64,000 nucleotides of DNA from Haloarcula sp. DT43 (lineage in GTDB: Archaea > Halobacteriota > Halobacteria > Halobacteriales > Haloarculaceae). The notes under the pieces were generated by a model that searched no databases, had not been told where the DNA came from, and was given only the letters and a program-made list of their open reading frames with translations. Where the stretch lies: assembly GCF_037078405.1 (NCBI RefSeq), contig NZ_JAYMGZ010000002.1, positions 744,001-808,000 on the forward strand. Reading direction: 5' to 3'. This document shows positions 46,478-55,005 of this stretch, in pieces; positions within the stretch are counted from its first letter, which is position 1, and the number at the start of each line of letters is the position of its first letter. A program made the translations under genes and the position numbers.

Positions 46478-46490
46478 AGGAACGTTTTAA
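46478..46490 (+). promoter_or_regulatory. Promoter of tyrS
   Basis: GTTTTAATCG near 46483-46492 lies about 28 bases before the tyrS ATG at 46515, a leaderless arrangement. Upstream at about 46420-46434 a GTAGC...GCTAC inverted repeat is visible. Confidence 0.4.
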
Positions 46491-46514
46491 TCGCCGGACC
46501 GGCCACACTGCGGT

Positions 46515-47555
46515 ATGGATACCGCCGAGCGACTCGACCTGGTGACGCGACACACGACGGAGGTCGTCACCGAGGACGAACTGCGGGCACTGTTCGAGGA
46601 CGGCGACCCGTCGGCGTACATCGGCTACGCGCCGACCGGCGAGATGCACATCGGCCACTTCACGACGATGCGGAAGCTCGCGGACTTCCTGCGGGCCGGC
46701 GTCGACGTGACGGTGCTCATCGCGGACCTGCACGCCCACCTCGACGACAACAAGTCGCCGTTCGACCTGCTCGACGCCCGCTCGACCTACTACGAGACGG
46801 CCATCGAGGGCATGATTGAGGCGGCCGGCGCGGACCCCGACGACGTGACCTTCGTCCGGGGGACCGACTTCCAGCTCGACGAGGAGTACACGCTGGAGAT
46901 GTACCGGATGGCCGCCGAGACGACCATCTCGCGCACGCAACGCGCGGCCAGCGAGGTCGTCCGCGAGTCCGACAGCCCGAACCTCGGCGGGCTCATCTAC
47001 CCGCTGATGCAGACCCTGGACGTGAAGGCGCTCGACGCCGACATCGCCTACGGCGGCGTCGACCAGCGCGGCATCTACATGCTCTCGCGCGAAATTCTCC
47101 CCGACCACGGCGGCGAGTCGCCAGTCTGCCTGTTCGCGCCGCTCCTGTCCGGCCTCTCCGGCGGCAAGATGAGCGCCTCCGACGAGGCCTCGAAAGTGAA
47201 CCTCACCGACAGCCCCGACGAGGTCGACGAGAAAATCGGGCAGGCGTACTGCCCGGCCGGCGAGGTCGAGGAGAACGGAGTGCTGGAGTACCTCGAACAC
47301 CTCGTGTTCCCGGTGCTGGACGTCCGCGACGAGTCCTTCGTCGTCGAGCGCCCCGAGGAGTACGGCGGCGACCTGACCTACGAGAGCTACGACGAGGTCG
47401 AGGCGGACTTCGTCAGCGGCGAACTCCACCCCGCGGACCTGAAGCCCTCGGCCGCGGGCGCTATCTCGGACGTCATCGACCCGGTTCGGGAGCGCCTGGC
47501 CGACGAGGGGGCGCTGCTCGCCGAGGCCTACCCCGAGAAGTACGACGCGGAGTAA
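46515..47555 (+). CDS. tyrS: Tyrosyl-tRNA synthetase
   Basis: 346 residues, archaeal/eukaryotic TyrRS. The HIGH-type motif is PTGEMHIGHFTTM near residue 40 and the KMSKS-type motif is SGGKMSASDEAS near residue 225. The tyrosine-site YxxxQ region is YPLMQTLDVKALDADIAYGGVDQR. Its start follows the TTTTAAT box. Ten bases upstream of the methyltransferase gene, so perhaps an operon. Confidence 0.96.
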   Translation: MDTAERLDLVTRHTTEVVTEDELRALFEDGDPSAYIGYAPTGEMHIGHFTTMRKLADFLRAGVDVTVLIADLHAHLDDNKSPFDLLDARSTYYETAIEGMIEAAGADPDDVTFVRGTDFQLDEEYTLEMYRMAAETTISRTQRAASEVVRESDSPNLGGLIYPLMQTLDVKALDADIAYGGVDQRGIYMLSREILPDHGGESPVCLFAPLLSGLSGGKMSASDEASKVNLTDSPDEVDEKIGQAYCPAGEVEENGVLEYLEHLVFPVLDVRDESFVVERPEEYGGDLTYESYDEVEADFVSGELHPADLKPSAAGAISDVIDPVRERLADEGALLAEAYPEKYDAE

Positions 47556-47565
47556 CCGCAGAGCG

Positions 47566-48246
47566 ATGCCGTCCCCCGACACCGGCGACGACCCGGCGCG
47601 CTCGCGGGCCGCCGTCCGCCGGACCTACGAGGACATCGGCGACCACTTCTCGAAGACCCGCGAGTACGCCTGGCCGGAGGTGGAGTCGTTCGTCGCCGAG
47701 GCTCCGCCGTGCGGGACGGCGCTCGACCTTGGCTGTGGCAACGGCCGGCACGCCGAGTTGCTGACCGGAATCGCGGACCGCGTCGTCGGCCTCGACGCCA
47801 GCCGCGCGCTCCTGACGGCCGCTATCGACCGCGTCGGTGATGACGTCGCGCTCGTCCAGGGCGACGCGGTCGAACTGCCCCTCGCCGACGACTGCGTCGA
47901 CCTCGCGGTGTACGTCGCGACCCTGCACCACCTCCCGTCGCGGGACGCCCGCCGCGCCAGCCTGGACGAACTCGCCCGCGCCCTCGCGCCTGGGGCGCGG
48001 GCGCTCGTCAGCGCGTGGAGCACGGCCCACGACCGCTTCGACGCCGCGGCGGACGCCGGGACCGGCTTCGACACCACCGTCGACTGGACGCTCCCCGGGG
48101 GCGAGACCGTCCCGCGGTTCTACCACATCTACGCGCCGGCCGAGTTCGAGCGCGACGTCGCCGCCAGCGACCTCCGATTGGTGTCACTGGAGCTGTCCAG
48201 CGGTAACTGTTACGGCGTCGTCGAACCGGAAGGGAAACGCACTTAA
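47566..48246 (+). CDS. SAM-dependent methyltransferase, class I
   Basis: 226 residues. SAM motif I is ALDLGCGNGRHAELL; motif II/III region is VEISLADDCVDLAVYVATLHHLPS-like (GDAVELPLADDCVDLAVYV). It matches the small Trm9/Methyltransf_11 group, which includes tRNA wobble-uridine methyltransferases, consistent with its place after tyrS and near tRNA-Gly(UCC). Substrate is inference. Confidence 0.82.
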   Translation: MPSPDTGDDPARSRAAVRRTYEDIGDHFSKTREYAWPEVESFVAEAPPCGTALDLGCGNGRHAELLTGIADRVVGLDASRALLTAAIDRVGDDVALVQGDAVELPLADDCVDLAVYVATLHHLPSRDARRASLDELARALAPGARALVSAWSTAHDRFDAAADAGTGFDTTVDWTLPGGETVPRFYHIYAPAEFERDVAASDLRLVSLELSSGNCYGVVEPEGKRT

Positions 48247-48322
48247 TCGCCTTCCATCTATGAGGGTATACGTTCGCACTCGGGCGGTCCCGATTCGAAA
48301 GAATCAGGATGCGTGAGTGAGC

Positions 48323-48368
48323 GTGCGGCGGTGGTGAGCAAGTCCAACGGATTTGCGAACGACGCCGC
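48323..48368 (+). repeat. Two-tier inverted repeat upstream of tRNA-Gly
   Basis: An outer stem GCGGCG (48325-48330) pairs with CGCCGC (48363-48368). An inner stem GCAAGTCC (48338-48345) pairs with GGATTTGC (48349-48356, one G-T). The outer arm GTGCGGCGGTGGT repeats the 13 bases around the 5' end of the tRNA-Gly 63 bases downstream. It shares TGAGCAA and TTTGCGA with the element near tRNA-Arg. See findings. Confidence 0.5.
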
Positions 48369-48386
48369 GGAGAAGCGAAGCGCTGT

Positions 48387-48457
48387 GCGGCGGTGGTCTA
48401 GTGGTAGGACCTGAGCCTTCCAAGCTCATGGCCCGGGTTCAAATCCCGGCCGCCGCA
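48387..48457 (+). tRNA. tRNA-Gly (anticodon UCC)
   Basis: A 71-base cloverleaf: acceptor GCGGCGG pairs with CCGCCGC, T arm CCGGG-TTCAAAT-CCCGG, anticodon loop CTTCCAA giving UCC, D arm GTCTAGTGGTAGGAC. Discriminator A, no encoded CCA. No intron is visible. It decodes GGA (and GGG). The 3' end is duplicated 106 bases downstream, see the repeat entries. Confidence 0.95.
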
Positions 48458-48540
48458 TTCTGCGAGGAACGGACGTGACGAGCGAATGCTCTACAGCGGG
48501 ACTTGAATCACGCGAGGCGAACGAAGCGAGTCTCGCCATC

Positions 48541-48565
48541 GGGTTCAAATCCCGGCCGCCGCATT
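48541..48565 (+). repeat. 25-base copy of the tRNA-Gly 3' end
   Basis: An exact 25-base repeat of 48435-48459 (T-arm loop, acceptor 3' strand and discriminator) lies at 48541-48565. The rest of the tRNA is absent. This is the form left when an integrating element used the tRNA gene as its attachment site and was later lost. The 81 bases between hold no gene. Confidence 0.65.
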
Positions 48566-48648
48566 TCTCGACGCGAGCGACTCCGCCATCGGTGAGATAT
48601 TTGTACGACGGACAGCCCAGCGACGGTGGGGTTCCCGGTCGGAGGCAC

Positions 48649-48666
48649 GTCCCGGCCGCTCCATTC
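48649..48666 (+). repeat. Decayed third copy of the tRNA-Gly 3' end
   Basis: GTCCCGGCCGCTCCATTC resembles the tRNA tail ATCCCGGCCGCCGCATTC with few changes. It suggests an older attachment event at the same site, now mutated. Weaker than the exact copy. Confidence 0.4.
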
Positions 48667-48741
48667 GGCGGTCGTCAGTGGCGACCAGCCGAGACGGTGA
48701 CACCCCTCAGGGTCCGCTGAGTTGGCCTCGCTGCGCCGGTC

Positions 48742-49056
48742 TCACTCCGGTTCGACGGTCGCTTCCTCGAACTCCGCCCAGTCGTCGCCAAGCCACTCCT
48801 GCAGGCGCTCGGTGACGCCGGCGAAGTCCTGGCCGTCCTCGAAGGATTCGACGACGACCCAGCCGTCGCCGTCGCGGTCGTAGCCGAGGCTGTACCCCCG
48901 GTCTCCGTCGATGATGACGACGAACGCGGCCACCACGTCGAGGTCGGGGAAGAACCCGACCGGCGCGAACCCGTAGTCGTCGTGCTGGGCTTCGAGGGCC
49001 GAAATCTCGCTCGTCGAGAGCGGTCTGTCCGGGAGCGACTCCGTCAGTTCCGTCAT
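48742..49056 (-). CDS. Conserved small protein of unknown function
   Basis: 104 residues, mixed alpha/beta: SEISALEAQHDDYGFAPVGFFPDLDVVAAFVVIIDGDRGYSLGYDRDGDGWVVVESF. Acidic, without cysteines. It may belong to the group of small haloarchaeal regulatory or stress proteins, but I recognise no family. The start at 49056 avoids an Arg-rich extension. Confidence 0.6.
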   Translation of the reverse strand: MTELTESLPDRPLSTSEISALEAQHDDYGFAPVGFFPDLDVVAAFVVIIDGDRGYSLGYDRDGDGWVVVESFEDGQDFAGVTERLQEWLGDDWAEFEEATVEPE

Positions 49057-49416
49057 TACCTCGCAGTCGTAGGGAGAGGACCGAAAGCGTTTCGAGCGGA
49101 CCCGAGCCGCGGAACGCACCAGTCGACGATACCGCCTGCCAACATTGAAGTGCCTCCATGACCATTGTTAGCATGGAGCTTCCGACGCTCCCGGCGGGAA
49201 CGACCGTCGTACCATCCGGGATTGGCATCGGCGGACGACCACCGCCGGTGGAGCGTGGCCACTCCACCGGCACCGCATCGTTCCGAAACCACGGCGTACA
49301 GCGTATCTGACACCCCACCCCCACCCCACCACTTTCCAGGCTCCCGTTTTCGGCCGTTTCCGTCACACCAGCCATCGGCCCGGTGGTGTTTTCTGCCAGT
49401 ACGCGTAGCCTCGGGT
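49057..49416. other. 360-base gap upstream of dinB
   Basis: Mostly GC-rich. A 45-codon plus-strand frame (49173-49310, starting MELPTLPAG and ending HGVQRI) is possible but has no clear promoter. A CACCCCACCCCCACCCC stretch at about 49311-49330 is a simple C-rich run. No convincing TATA for dinB is visible except weak boxes. Confidence 0.45.
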
Positions 49417-50757
49417 ATGGACGCCGCGCGGCTCCCCGGGACCAGCAGCCCCGAGCGGATAGTCGCGCACGTGGACATGGACTGCTTCTACGCCGCCTGC
49501 GAACAGCGGCGGGAGCCGGCGCTCAGGGACGAACCGCTCGTCGTGGGCATGGGCTACGAGAGCGGCGCGACCCACGGGGCCGTCGCGACGGCGAGCTACG
49601 AGGCGCGGGCCTACGGCGTCGAGTCGGCGATGGCCATCTCGGAGGCCCTGGAGCGGCTCCCCCGGAAGGTCGATGCGGTCGAGGACCCGGACCTGGCTGT
49701 CGAGGACGCGGGGTTTTACCGCCCCGTCGACATGGACTTCTACGAGTCCGTCGCCGCGGACGTCCGGGAGATACTCCACGCCGAGGCGGACGTAGTGCGG
49801 GAAGTGAGCATCGACGAGGCGTACCTGGACGTCACCGACCGGGTCTCCTGGGAGACCGTCGACTCGTGGGCGCGTGACCTGAAAGACGCCGTCGAGTCGG
49901 CGGTCGGCGTGGTGGCGAGCGTCGGCGTCGCCCCGACGATGAGCGCCGCGAAGGTGGCGAGCGACCGCGACAAGCCCGACGGGCTGGTCGTCGTCGAACC
50001 GGGGGCCGTCCGGGAGTTCTTCGCCGACTTGCCCGTCGAGGACGTCCACGGCGTCGGCCCGGTCACTGCCAGCGAACTCGGCGCACTGGACATCCAGACT
50101 GCGGGCGACCTGGCAGCCGCCGACCCGGAACTGCTGGCCGAGCGCTTCGGCGAGCGCGGCCGCGAGATACGCCGCTACGCCCGTGGCGAGGACGAGCGGT
50201 CGGTCACGCCGAAAGGCGACCCCAAGAGCCTCTCGCGGGAGTCGGCGTTCACCGAGGCGACGACCGACTCCGAGGCCAAGTGCCGGCAGGTCCGCACCCT
50301 CGCCGACGCCGTCGCCGACCGCGCCCGGCGGAAGGGCGCGCGCTACCAGACCATCGGCATCAAGGTCGTGACGCCGCCGTTCGACGTGAACACCCGCGCC
50401 CGCTCGCTCCCCGGCCCGGTCGAGGAGGCCGACCTGGTCAGACGCGTCGCGCTCGACCTGCTCGGGGAGTTCGACGACGACCCGGTCCGGAAGGTCGGCG
50501 TCCGGGTCTCGAACTTGGACTTCTCGGCCGGCGAGCAGGCGAACTTGGACGGGTTCGGCCGCGGGGCCGCCGAGGAGTCGGCCGGTGGCTCCGGCGACTC
50601 GGAGCCGGCGGCAGAACACGACGATAGCCAGGTCGGGCTCGGGACCTTCGCTGACGACGACGAGGACACCGAGAGCGCCGGAAAACCGGCGGACGAGGAA
50701 GCGGACGGGGCACACGCACCGCTCCCGCCCGGTCAGACGACGCTCGCGGACTTCTGA
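49417..50757 (+). CDS. dinB: DNA polymerase IV (Y family)
   Basis: 446 residues, a translesion polymerase. Palm residues are in HVDMDCFYAACEQR and VREVSIDEAYLD (catalytic acids). Helix-hairpin-helix and little-finger domains follow, then a long acidic low-complexity linker (about 370-435). The C-terminus QTTLADF is a PCNA-binding PIP box. Start ATG 49417. Ends 4 bases before the convergent small gene. Confidence 0.95.
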   Translation: MDAARLPGTSSPERIVAHVDMDCFYAACEQRREPALRDEPLVVGMGYESGATHGAVATASYEARAYGVESAMAISEALERLPRKVDAVEDPDLAVEDAGFYRPVDMDFYESVAADVREILHAEADVVREVSIDEAYLDVTDRVSWETVDSWARDLKDAVESAVGVVASVGVAPTMSAAKVASDRDKPDGLVVVEPGAVREFFADLPVEDVHGVGPVTASELGALDIQTAGDLAAADPELLAERFGERGREIRRYARGEDERSVTPKGDPKSLSRESAFTEATTDSEAKCRQVRTLADAVADRARRKGARYQTIGIKVVTPPFDVNTRARSLPGPVEEADLVRRVALDLLGEFDDDPVRKVGVRVSNLDFSAGEQANLDGFGRGAAEESAGGSGDSEPAAEHDDSQVGLGTFADDDEDTESAGKPADEEADGAHAPLPPGQTTLADF

Positions 50758-50760
50758 GCG

Positions 50761-51108
50761 TCAGGCGACGCCGTGTTCCAGGTTCTCCAGCAGTTTCCCG
50801 ACGAACAGCCCGGCTCGCGGCGAGATGGTGTCGTCGGCCGGGACCTCCGTCGGGTGTGCGGCCAGCGTGTCGACGAACCGACGGCTGTGTGTCATCGCGT
50901 GCAGCATGTCGACCACGTCTACCACCAGCCCCTCGTCGCTCGTGTCCATGCCGGCGTAGCGCTCCTTCTCCGCGTCGGAGTAGGAGATGGTCCAGGCCGG
51001 GCCACCGGCGGCCGCGACGATGTCGTCCAGCGGTGCCACTTCCAGGGGCCCGTCGGCACTCCCGACGTACACGATTCCGTCCTCGACGAACGTCTCGTAT
51101 CTGTCCAT
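50761..51108 (-). CDS. Conserved haloarchaeal protein, unknown function
   Basis: 115 residues, acidic: MDRYETFVEDGIVYVGSADGPLEV and a helical second half (VVDMLHAMTHSRRFVDTLAAHP). No metal or catalytic motif. Its start is at 51108 because upstream sequence is unlike a protein. Convergent with dinB. Confidence 0.6.
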   Translation of the reverse strand: MDRYETFVEDGIVYVGSADGPLEVAPLDDIVAAAGGPAWTISYSDAEKERYAGMDTSDEGLVVDVVDMLHAMTHSRRFVDTLAAHPTEVPADDTISPRAGLFVGKLLENLEHGVA

Positions 51109-51248
51109 GGACAGCCCCACCCGACGAGTGTGTGAATGCGTGCCACCACAATAGCCGTTACCCTCCCCCGCCGCGAACCTGTTCCACAGTTGATGCGCGT
51201 CTGACGGAGAGTTATGGGGTGCGAGCGTCTCCGTTCCCACAGTAACGC

Positions 51249-53078
51249 ATGGCCGAGACCGAACAGATAACCGTCGCGACGACGAGCGCGGGGCCGGGTG
51301 GGGCCGGGGAACCGGGGGAGAGCGTCGATTTGCCGGTCGTCGAACTGCTGACCGGCCGCGGGTTCGTCACCGGCAAGAGCGGGTCCGGGAAGTCGAATAC
51401 GGCGAGCGTCATCGCCGAGAAGCTCCTTGACAACGGCTTCGGCCTGCTCGTCGTCGACATCGACGGCGAGTACTACGGCCTGAAAGAGGAGTACGAGATA
51501 CTCCACGTCGGCGGCGACGAGGAGTGTGACATCCAGGTCACGGAGGACCACGCCGGCAAGATAGCCTCGCTGGCGCTGGAACAGAACGTCCCCATCATCC
51601 TGGACATCTCGTCGTTTCTCGACGAGGAGGAGGCCGAAACGCTGCTGACAGAGGTCGCGAAGCAACTGTTCGCCAAGGCCAAGAAGCAGAAACAGCCGTT
51701 CCTGATGCTCGTCGAGGAGTGCCACGAGTGGATGCCCGAGAAGGGGTCGATGGGCGAGGTCGGGAAGATGCTCATCAAAATCGGGAAGCGCGGCCGCAAG
51801 CACGGGCTGGGCATCGTCGGCATCAGCCAGCGCCCCGCCGACGTCAAAAAGGACTACATCACCCAGTGTGACTGGCTCGTCTGGCACCGGCTGACCTGGA
51901 ACAACGACACGAAGGTCGTCGGGCGCATCCTCGACAGCCAGTACGCCGACGCCGTCGAGGACCTGGACGACGGCGAGGCGTTCATGATGAACGACTGGGC
52001 CGAGCAGGTCCGCCGGGTGCAGTTCCACCGCAAGCAGACCTTCGACGCCGGCGCGACCCCCGGCCTCGACGACTTCGAGCGCCCGGAGCTGAAATCCGTC
52101 AGCGACGACCTCGTCTCCGAACTGGAGACGATAAGCGAGGAGCAACAGGAGACGGAGAACCGCGTCAAGGAACTCCGCGAGGAACTGGACAAGAAGAACT
52201 CCCGCATCGCCGAACTGGAGGCGGAACTGCAGGACGCCCGCGACCTCTCTCGGATGGCCGAGCAGTTCACCGAGGCGATGCTGGACCAGGCCGAGGACTA
52301 CAACCCCGGCCGGACGGAGCAGGGGAAGATGCGCCGCAAGCGCGAACGCTTCGCCGACGCGCCGGAGGCAGACGGTGAGCCAGCGGCCGACGACGAACAG
52401 CCCCCGGAACCGGATGAGACGGCCGACGCGACGTCCGGCGGCGGGTTCGGCGACGCGTTCAGCGCCTTCGCCGAGAACGGGGCCGCGATGAACGGCGGGG
52501 GCGGCGGCGAGGCGGCCAGCGGCAGTGCAAGCGACGGTGCGACGACGAACGGCCACGCGCCGGACGCCGACGTCGCGGCCGACGGGGCCAGCGCGGACGA
52601 CGGCGTGGCGGCCGTGTCGGTCGACGGGCACGCGGACGCCGCCGCCGACGACGAGGCGATTCGCGCGGCCATCGCCGACGCCGTCGACGCCGAACAGGCG
52701 GGTTCGGGGGACGACGCTGCTGCCGACGATGAAGCGGCGGACTCGGACGGTCCCGCTGTCTACGCCGACCTGCGGGCCGACATCGCGGAGTTCGAACGGA
52801 AGACCCGCCGGATGCTCGCGTACTACCACGAGCAGGGGCCCGGGACGCCGCTGAACGCCCACTTCTCGGCCGGCGGCTCCGGCGACCGGACGGCGGCCTA
52901 CGCGCGAAACAGGGAGCTCCGGCTCCGCGGGCTGGTCGAGCACGTCGGCCGCGGGAAGTACGATGCCCGGCTGGCGGCGCTGGTCCGGGAGGAGAGCGAC
53001 CGCCGGCTCGACGACGACGAGGTGGCGTCGGCCGTCTCACGGCTCGAAGCCGCGTTCGCCGACGCCGATAGCGCCTGA
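51249..53078 (+). CDS. HerA-like ATPase (DUF87)
   Basis: 609 residues. Walker A is GKSGSGKSN (residues 42-50); the Walker B and arginine region is PFLMLVEECHEW and GISQRPADVKKDY. A coiled coil (about 275-335) follows, then a long Ala/Asp/Gly-rich linker and a C-terminal helical domain starting near ADIAEFERKTRRML. FtsK/HerA superfamily motor. No NurA nuclease or Mre11/Rad50 is adjacent, so it is probably not the canonical resection HerA. Single gene. Confidence 0.88.
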   Translation: MAETEQITVATTSAGPGGAGEPGESVDLPVVELLTGRGFVTGKSGSGKSNTASVIAEKLLDNGFGLLVVDIDGEYYGLKEEYEILHVGGDEECDIQVTEDHAGKIASLALEQNVPIILDISSFLDEEEAETLLTEVAKQLFAKAKKQKQPFLMLVEECHEWMPEKGSMGEVGKMLIKIGKRGRKHGLGIVGISQRPADVKKDYITQCDWLVWHRLTWNNDTKVVGRILDSQYADAVEDLDDGEAFMMNDWAEQVRRVQFHRKQTFDAGATPGLDDFERPELKSVSDDLVSELETISEEQQETENRVKELREELDKKNSRIAELEAELQDARDLSRMAEQFTEAMLDQAEDYNPGRTEQGKMRRKRERFADAPEADGEPAADDEQPPEPDETADATSGGGFGDAFSAFAENGAAMNGGGGGEAASGSASDGATTNGHAPDADVAADGASADDGVAAVSVDGHADAAADDEAIRAAIADAVDAEQAGSGDDAAADDEAADSDGPAVYADLRADIAEFERKTRRMLAYYHEQGPGTPLNAHFSAGGSGDRTAAYARNRELRLRGLVEHVGRGKYDARLAALVREESDRRLDDDEVASAVSRLEAAFADADSA

Positions 53079-53098
53079 ATGTCCGGAAAAACTTCTGG

Positions 53099-53746
53099 TT
53101 ACAGCAGCGGTTCGACGAGGTCTTCCAGCGCCGCGCGCGGGTCGTCAGCCTTGGCGACGCCGCTGGCCAGCAGGACGCCGCTCGCGCCGAGGTCGCTCGC
53201 GGAGACGAGGTCCTCGCCGGTCGAGATGCCCGCGCCACAGAGGACGTCCACGTCGCCGTTGACGCGAGCGGCAGCGTCGACAGCGCCGGTCACGATGTCC
53301 GGGTCGGCCTTGCTGACGGGCGTGCCGGTTCCGATGAGTTCGGGCGGCTCGACGGCGACGCCGTCGGGGTCGAGCGCGGCGGCCGCGCCGATCTGGGCCG
53401 GGTTGTTCGCACAGACGATGGTCTCCAGGTCCGCTCGGTCGGCCGCGTCGAGCGCGCCGTCGATGTCGGCGAGCTTGAGGCGGTTCTCCGAGTGGTTCAG
53501 CAGCGTCCCGACGGCCCCGGCGTCGGCGGCGGCCTCGGCGAGTGTGCTGCCGGTGTGGCTACCGTGTTCGACGGCGCTTACGTGCTGGGCCCACGTCTCG
53601 ACGCCGGTCTCGGCGACGGCGTCGATGTGGGCGGCCTGCGGGGCGACGGCGACGCGGACGCCGGCGTCGTCGCTCACGTCGGCGGCGGCGGTCGCCACTT
53701 CCACTGGGTCACACGGGTACGCCTTCAGATTGACAAGGACGAACAT
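53099..53746 (-). CDS. tpiA: Triosephosphate isomerase, archaeal type
   Basis: 215 residues, the short archaeal form. N-terminal [13 protein letters not shown] (Lys active-site strand), catalytic His in [14 protein letters not shown], catalytic Glu in EPPELIGTG and phosphate site GISTGED. Interconverts the triose phosphates. Monocistronic. I chose ATG 53746 and rejected an extension of mixed codon use. Divergent from the HalX gene. Confidence 0.95.
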   Translation of the reverse strand: MFVLVNLKAYPCDPVEVATAAADVSDDAGVRVAVAPQAAHIDAVAETGVETWAQHVSAVEHGSHTGSTLAEAAADAGAVGTLLNHSENRLKLADIDGALDAADRADLETIVCANNPAQIGAAAALDPDGVAVEPPELIGTGTPVSKADPDIVTGAVDAAARVNGDVDVLCGAGISTGEDLVSASDLGASGVLLASGVAKADDPRAALEDLVEPLL

Positions 53747-53870
53747 ACGAAACGCACCGGTTGCTGTCGGGAAATAGGTTGCGAAGCCGCCGTTTGCCAG
53801 TCCCCGACACCCTGCCCTCGTGGGGAGACAATTATTACTGTCCGGGCGAGATACCCAAGGGAGACAAGCC

Positions 53871-54431
53871 GTGACAGCAGGGGATGACGACACACCGACC
53901 GTTCTGATAGTCGAGGACGAACAGCACTTGGCGGACCTGTACACCGACTATCTCTCCGGTCAGTACCACGTCCAGACGGCCTACAGTGGTGAGGAGGGCC
54001 TGGAGCTGCTGTCGCCCGACGTCGACGTGGTGCTGCTCGACCGCCGGATGCCGGTCGTCTCCGGCAACGAGGTGCTCGCACAGATAGAGGAGCGGGGGCT
54101 GCGCTGCCGCGTCGCGATGGTCACCGCCGTCGACCCCGACTTCGACATCATCGAGATGCGCGTCGACGACTACCTGGTCAAGCCCGTCACCCGCGACGAC
54201 CTCCGGGAAGTCGTCGACCGACTGTACAAGATACGGGAGTACAACGAGCGCCTCCAGACGCTCACGTCGAAGAAGCTCAAGCGCAACGTCCTCCAGGTCG
54301 AGAAGACCCGCCGGGAGCTGGACGACAGCACGCGGTACCAGGAACTCGAAGCCGAAATCGAGACCATCTCGTCGGACGTCGAGTCACTCGCCGACGAACT
54401 CGACGTCGAGAAAGACGACCTCCAGCTGTGA
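53871..54431 (+). CDS. HalX-type response regulator
   Basis: 186 residues from a GTG start. Receiver ([15 protein letters not shown]; phospho-Asp in [13 protein letters not shown]; Lys in [10 protein letters not shown]), then the HalX region ([18 protein letters not shown]) and a coiled end. A paralogue at 42417 shares the order. A TTATTA box near 53832 lies about 36 bases before the GTG. The partner kinase is not in the window. Confidence 0.88.
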   Translation: MTAGDDDTPTVLIVEDEQHLADLYTDYLSGQYHVQTAYSGEEGLELLSPDVDVVLLDRRMPVVSGNEVLAQIEERGLRCRVAMVTAVDPDFDIIEMRVDDYLVKPVTRDDLREVVDRLYKIREYNERLQTLTSKKLKRNVLQVEKTRRELDDSTRYQELEAEIETISSDVESLADELDVEKDDLQL

Positions 54432-54432
54432 T

Positions 54433-54963
54433 CTAGTCCTTCCGCTTTACGACGTCGCCGAGGGTGTACTCGCCGTCGCTGCTGCCGCCGGACCACTCCG
54501 TCTCGTCGGCGCTGCCGCCGGCGCTCAGTGAGATGTCGAGCGCGCTTTCGAGCTTCCGCTGGACGTCGTCGCTGGGCAGGGAGTTGCCCTGTTCGAGCTT
54601 TCGAATCAGGCTCGCCTTCTCGTTGAGCTGTTTGGCGAGGTCCTCCTGGCTGAGTCCCTGTGCCTCCCGTCCCTCGCGGATGCGCTCGTGGTAATCCTGT
54701 GCGATTTCGTCCATCTCGTCGAACATGTCCCGGCGGCGGCCGCCGGACCCGCCACCGCCAGACGAACTCGACGTGGAGGACGAACTCGACGACGATGAGG
54801 AAGAAGACGACGTCGAGTACTTCGTCGACGTCGACGACGTCTCCTCCGTCTTGACCTCCGTGCCGAAGTCGGTACACTCGTCGCAGACGTCGAGTTCGGC
54901 CCCCTCGATTTTGACGCGGTTGGGAGATGAGACCTCCTTGCCGCACATCTCGCACTGAACCAT
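54433..54963 (-). CDS. mbf1: Multiprotein bridging factor 1-like protein
   Basis: 176 residues. N-terminal zinc ribbon: C4, C7, C27, C30 (VQCEMCGKE ... CDECTDFG). The middle is an extended Ser/Thr-rich low-complexity stretch (about 42-75, over 20 Ser) ending in Gly. The C-terminal HTH_XRE domain is RIREGREAQGLSQEDLAKQL. MBF1 links TBP to regulators in eukaryotes and is widespread in archaea. The stop lies 2 bases from the HalX gene. Confidence 0.92.
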   Translation of the reverse strand: MVQCEMCGKEVSSPNRVKIEGAELDVCDECTDFGTEVKTEETSSTSTKYSTSSSSSSSSSSSSTSSSSGGGGSGGRRRDMFDEMDEIAQDYHERIREGREAQGLSQEDLAKQLNEKASLIRKLEQGNSLPSDDVQRKLESALDISLSAGGSADETEWSGGSSDGEYTLGDVVKRKD

Positions 54964-55005
54964 ACCGTCGGCTTGGACGGGCCGCGGTATAAATGGTGCG
55001 CTGGC

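Noticed and set aside
48458-48741. Integrated element between the tRNA-Gly copies
   Set aside because: Only 81 bases separate the exact repeats and no integrase or viral gene is present, so only att-like remnants are reported.
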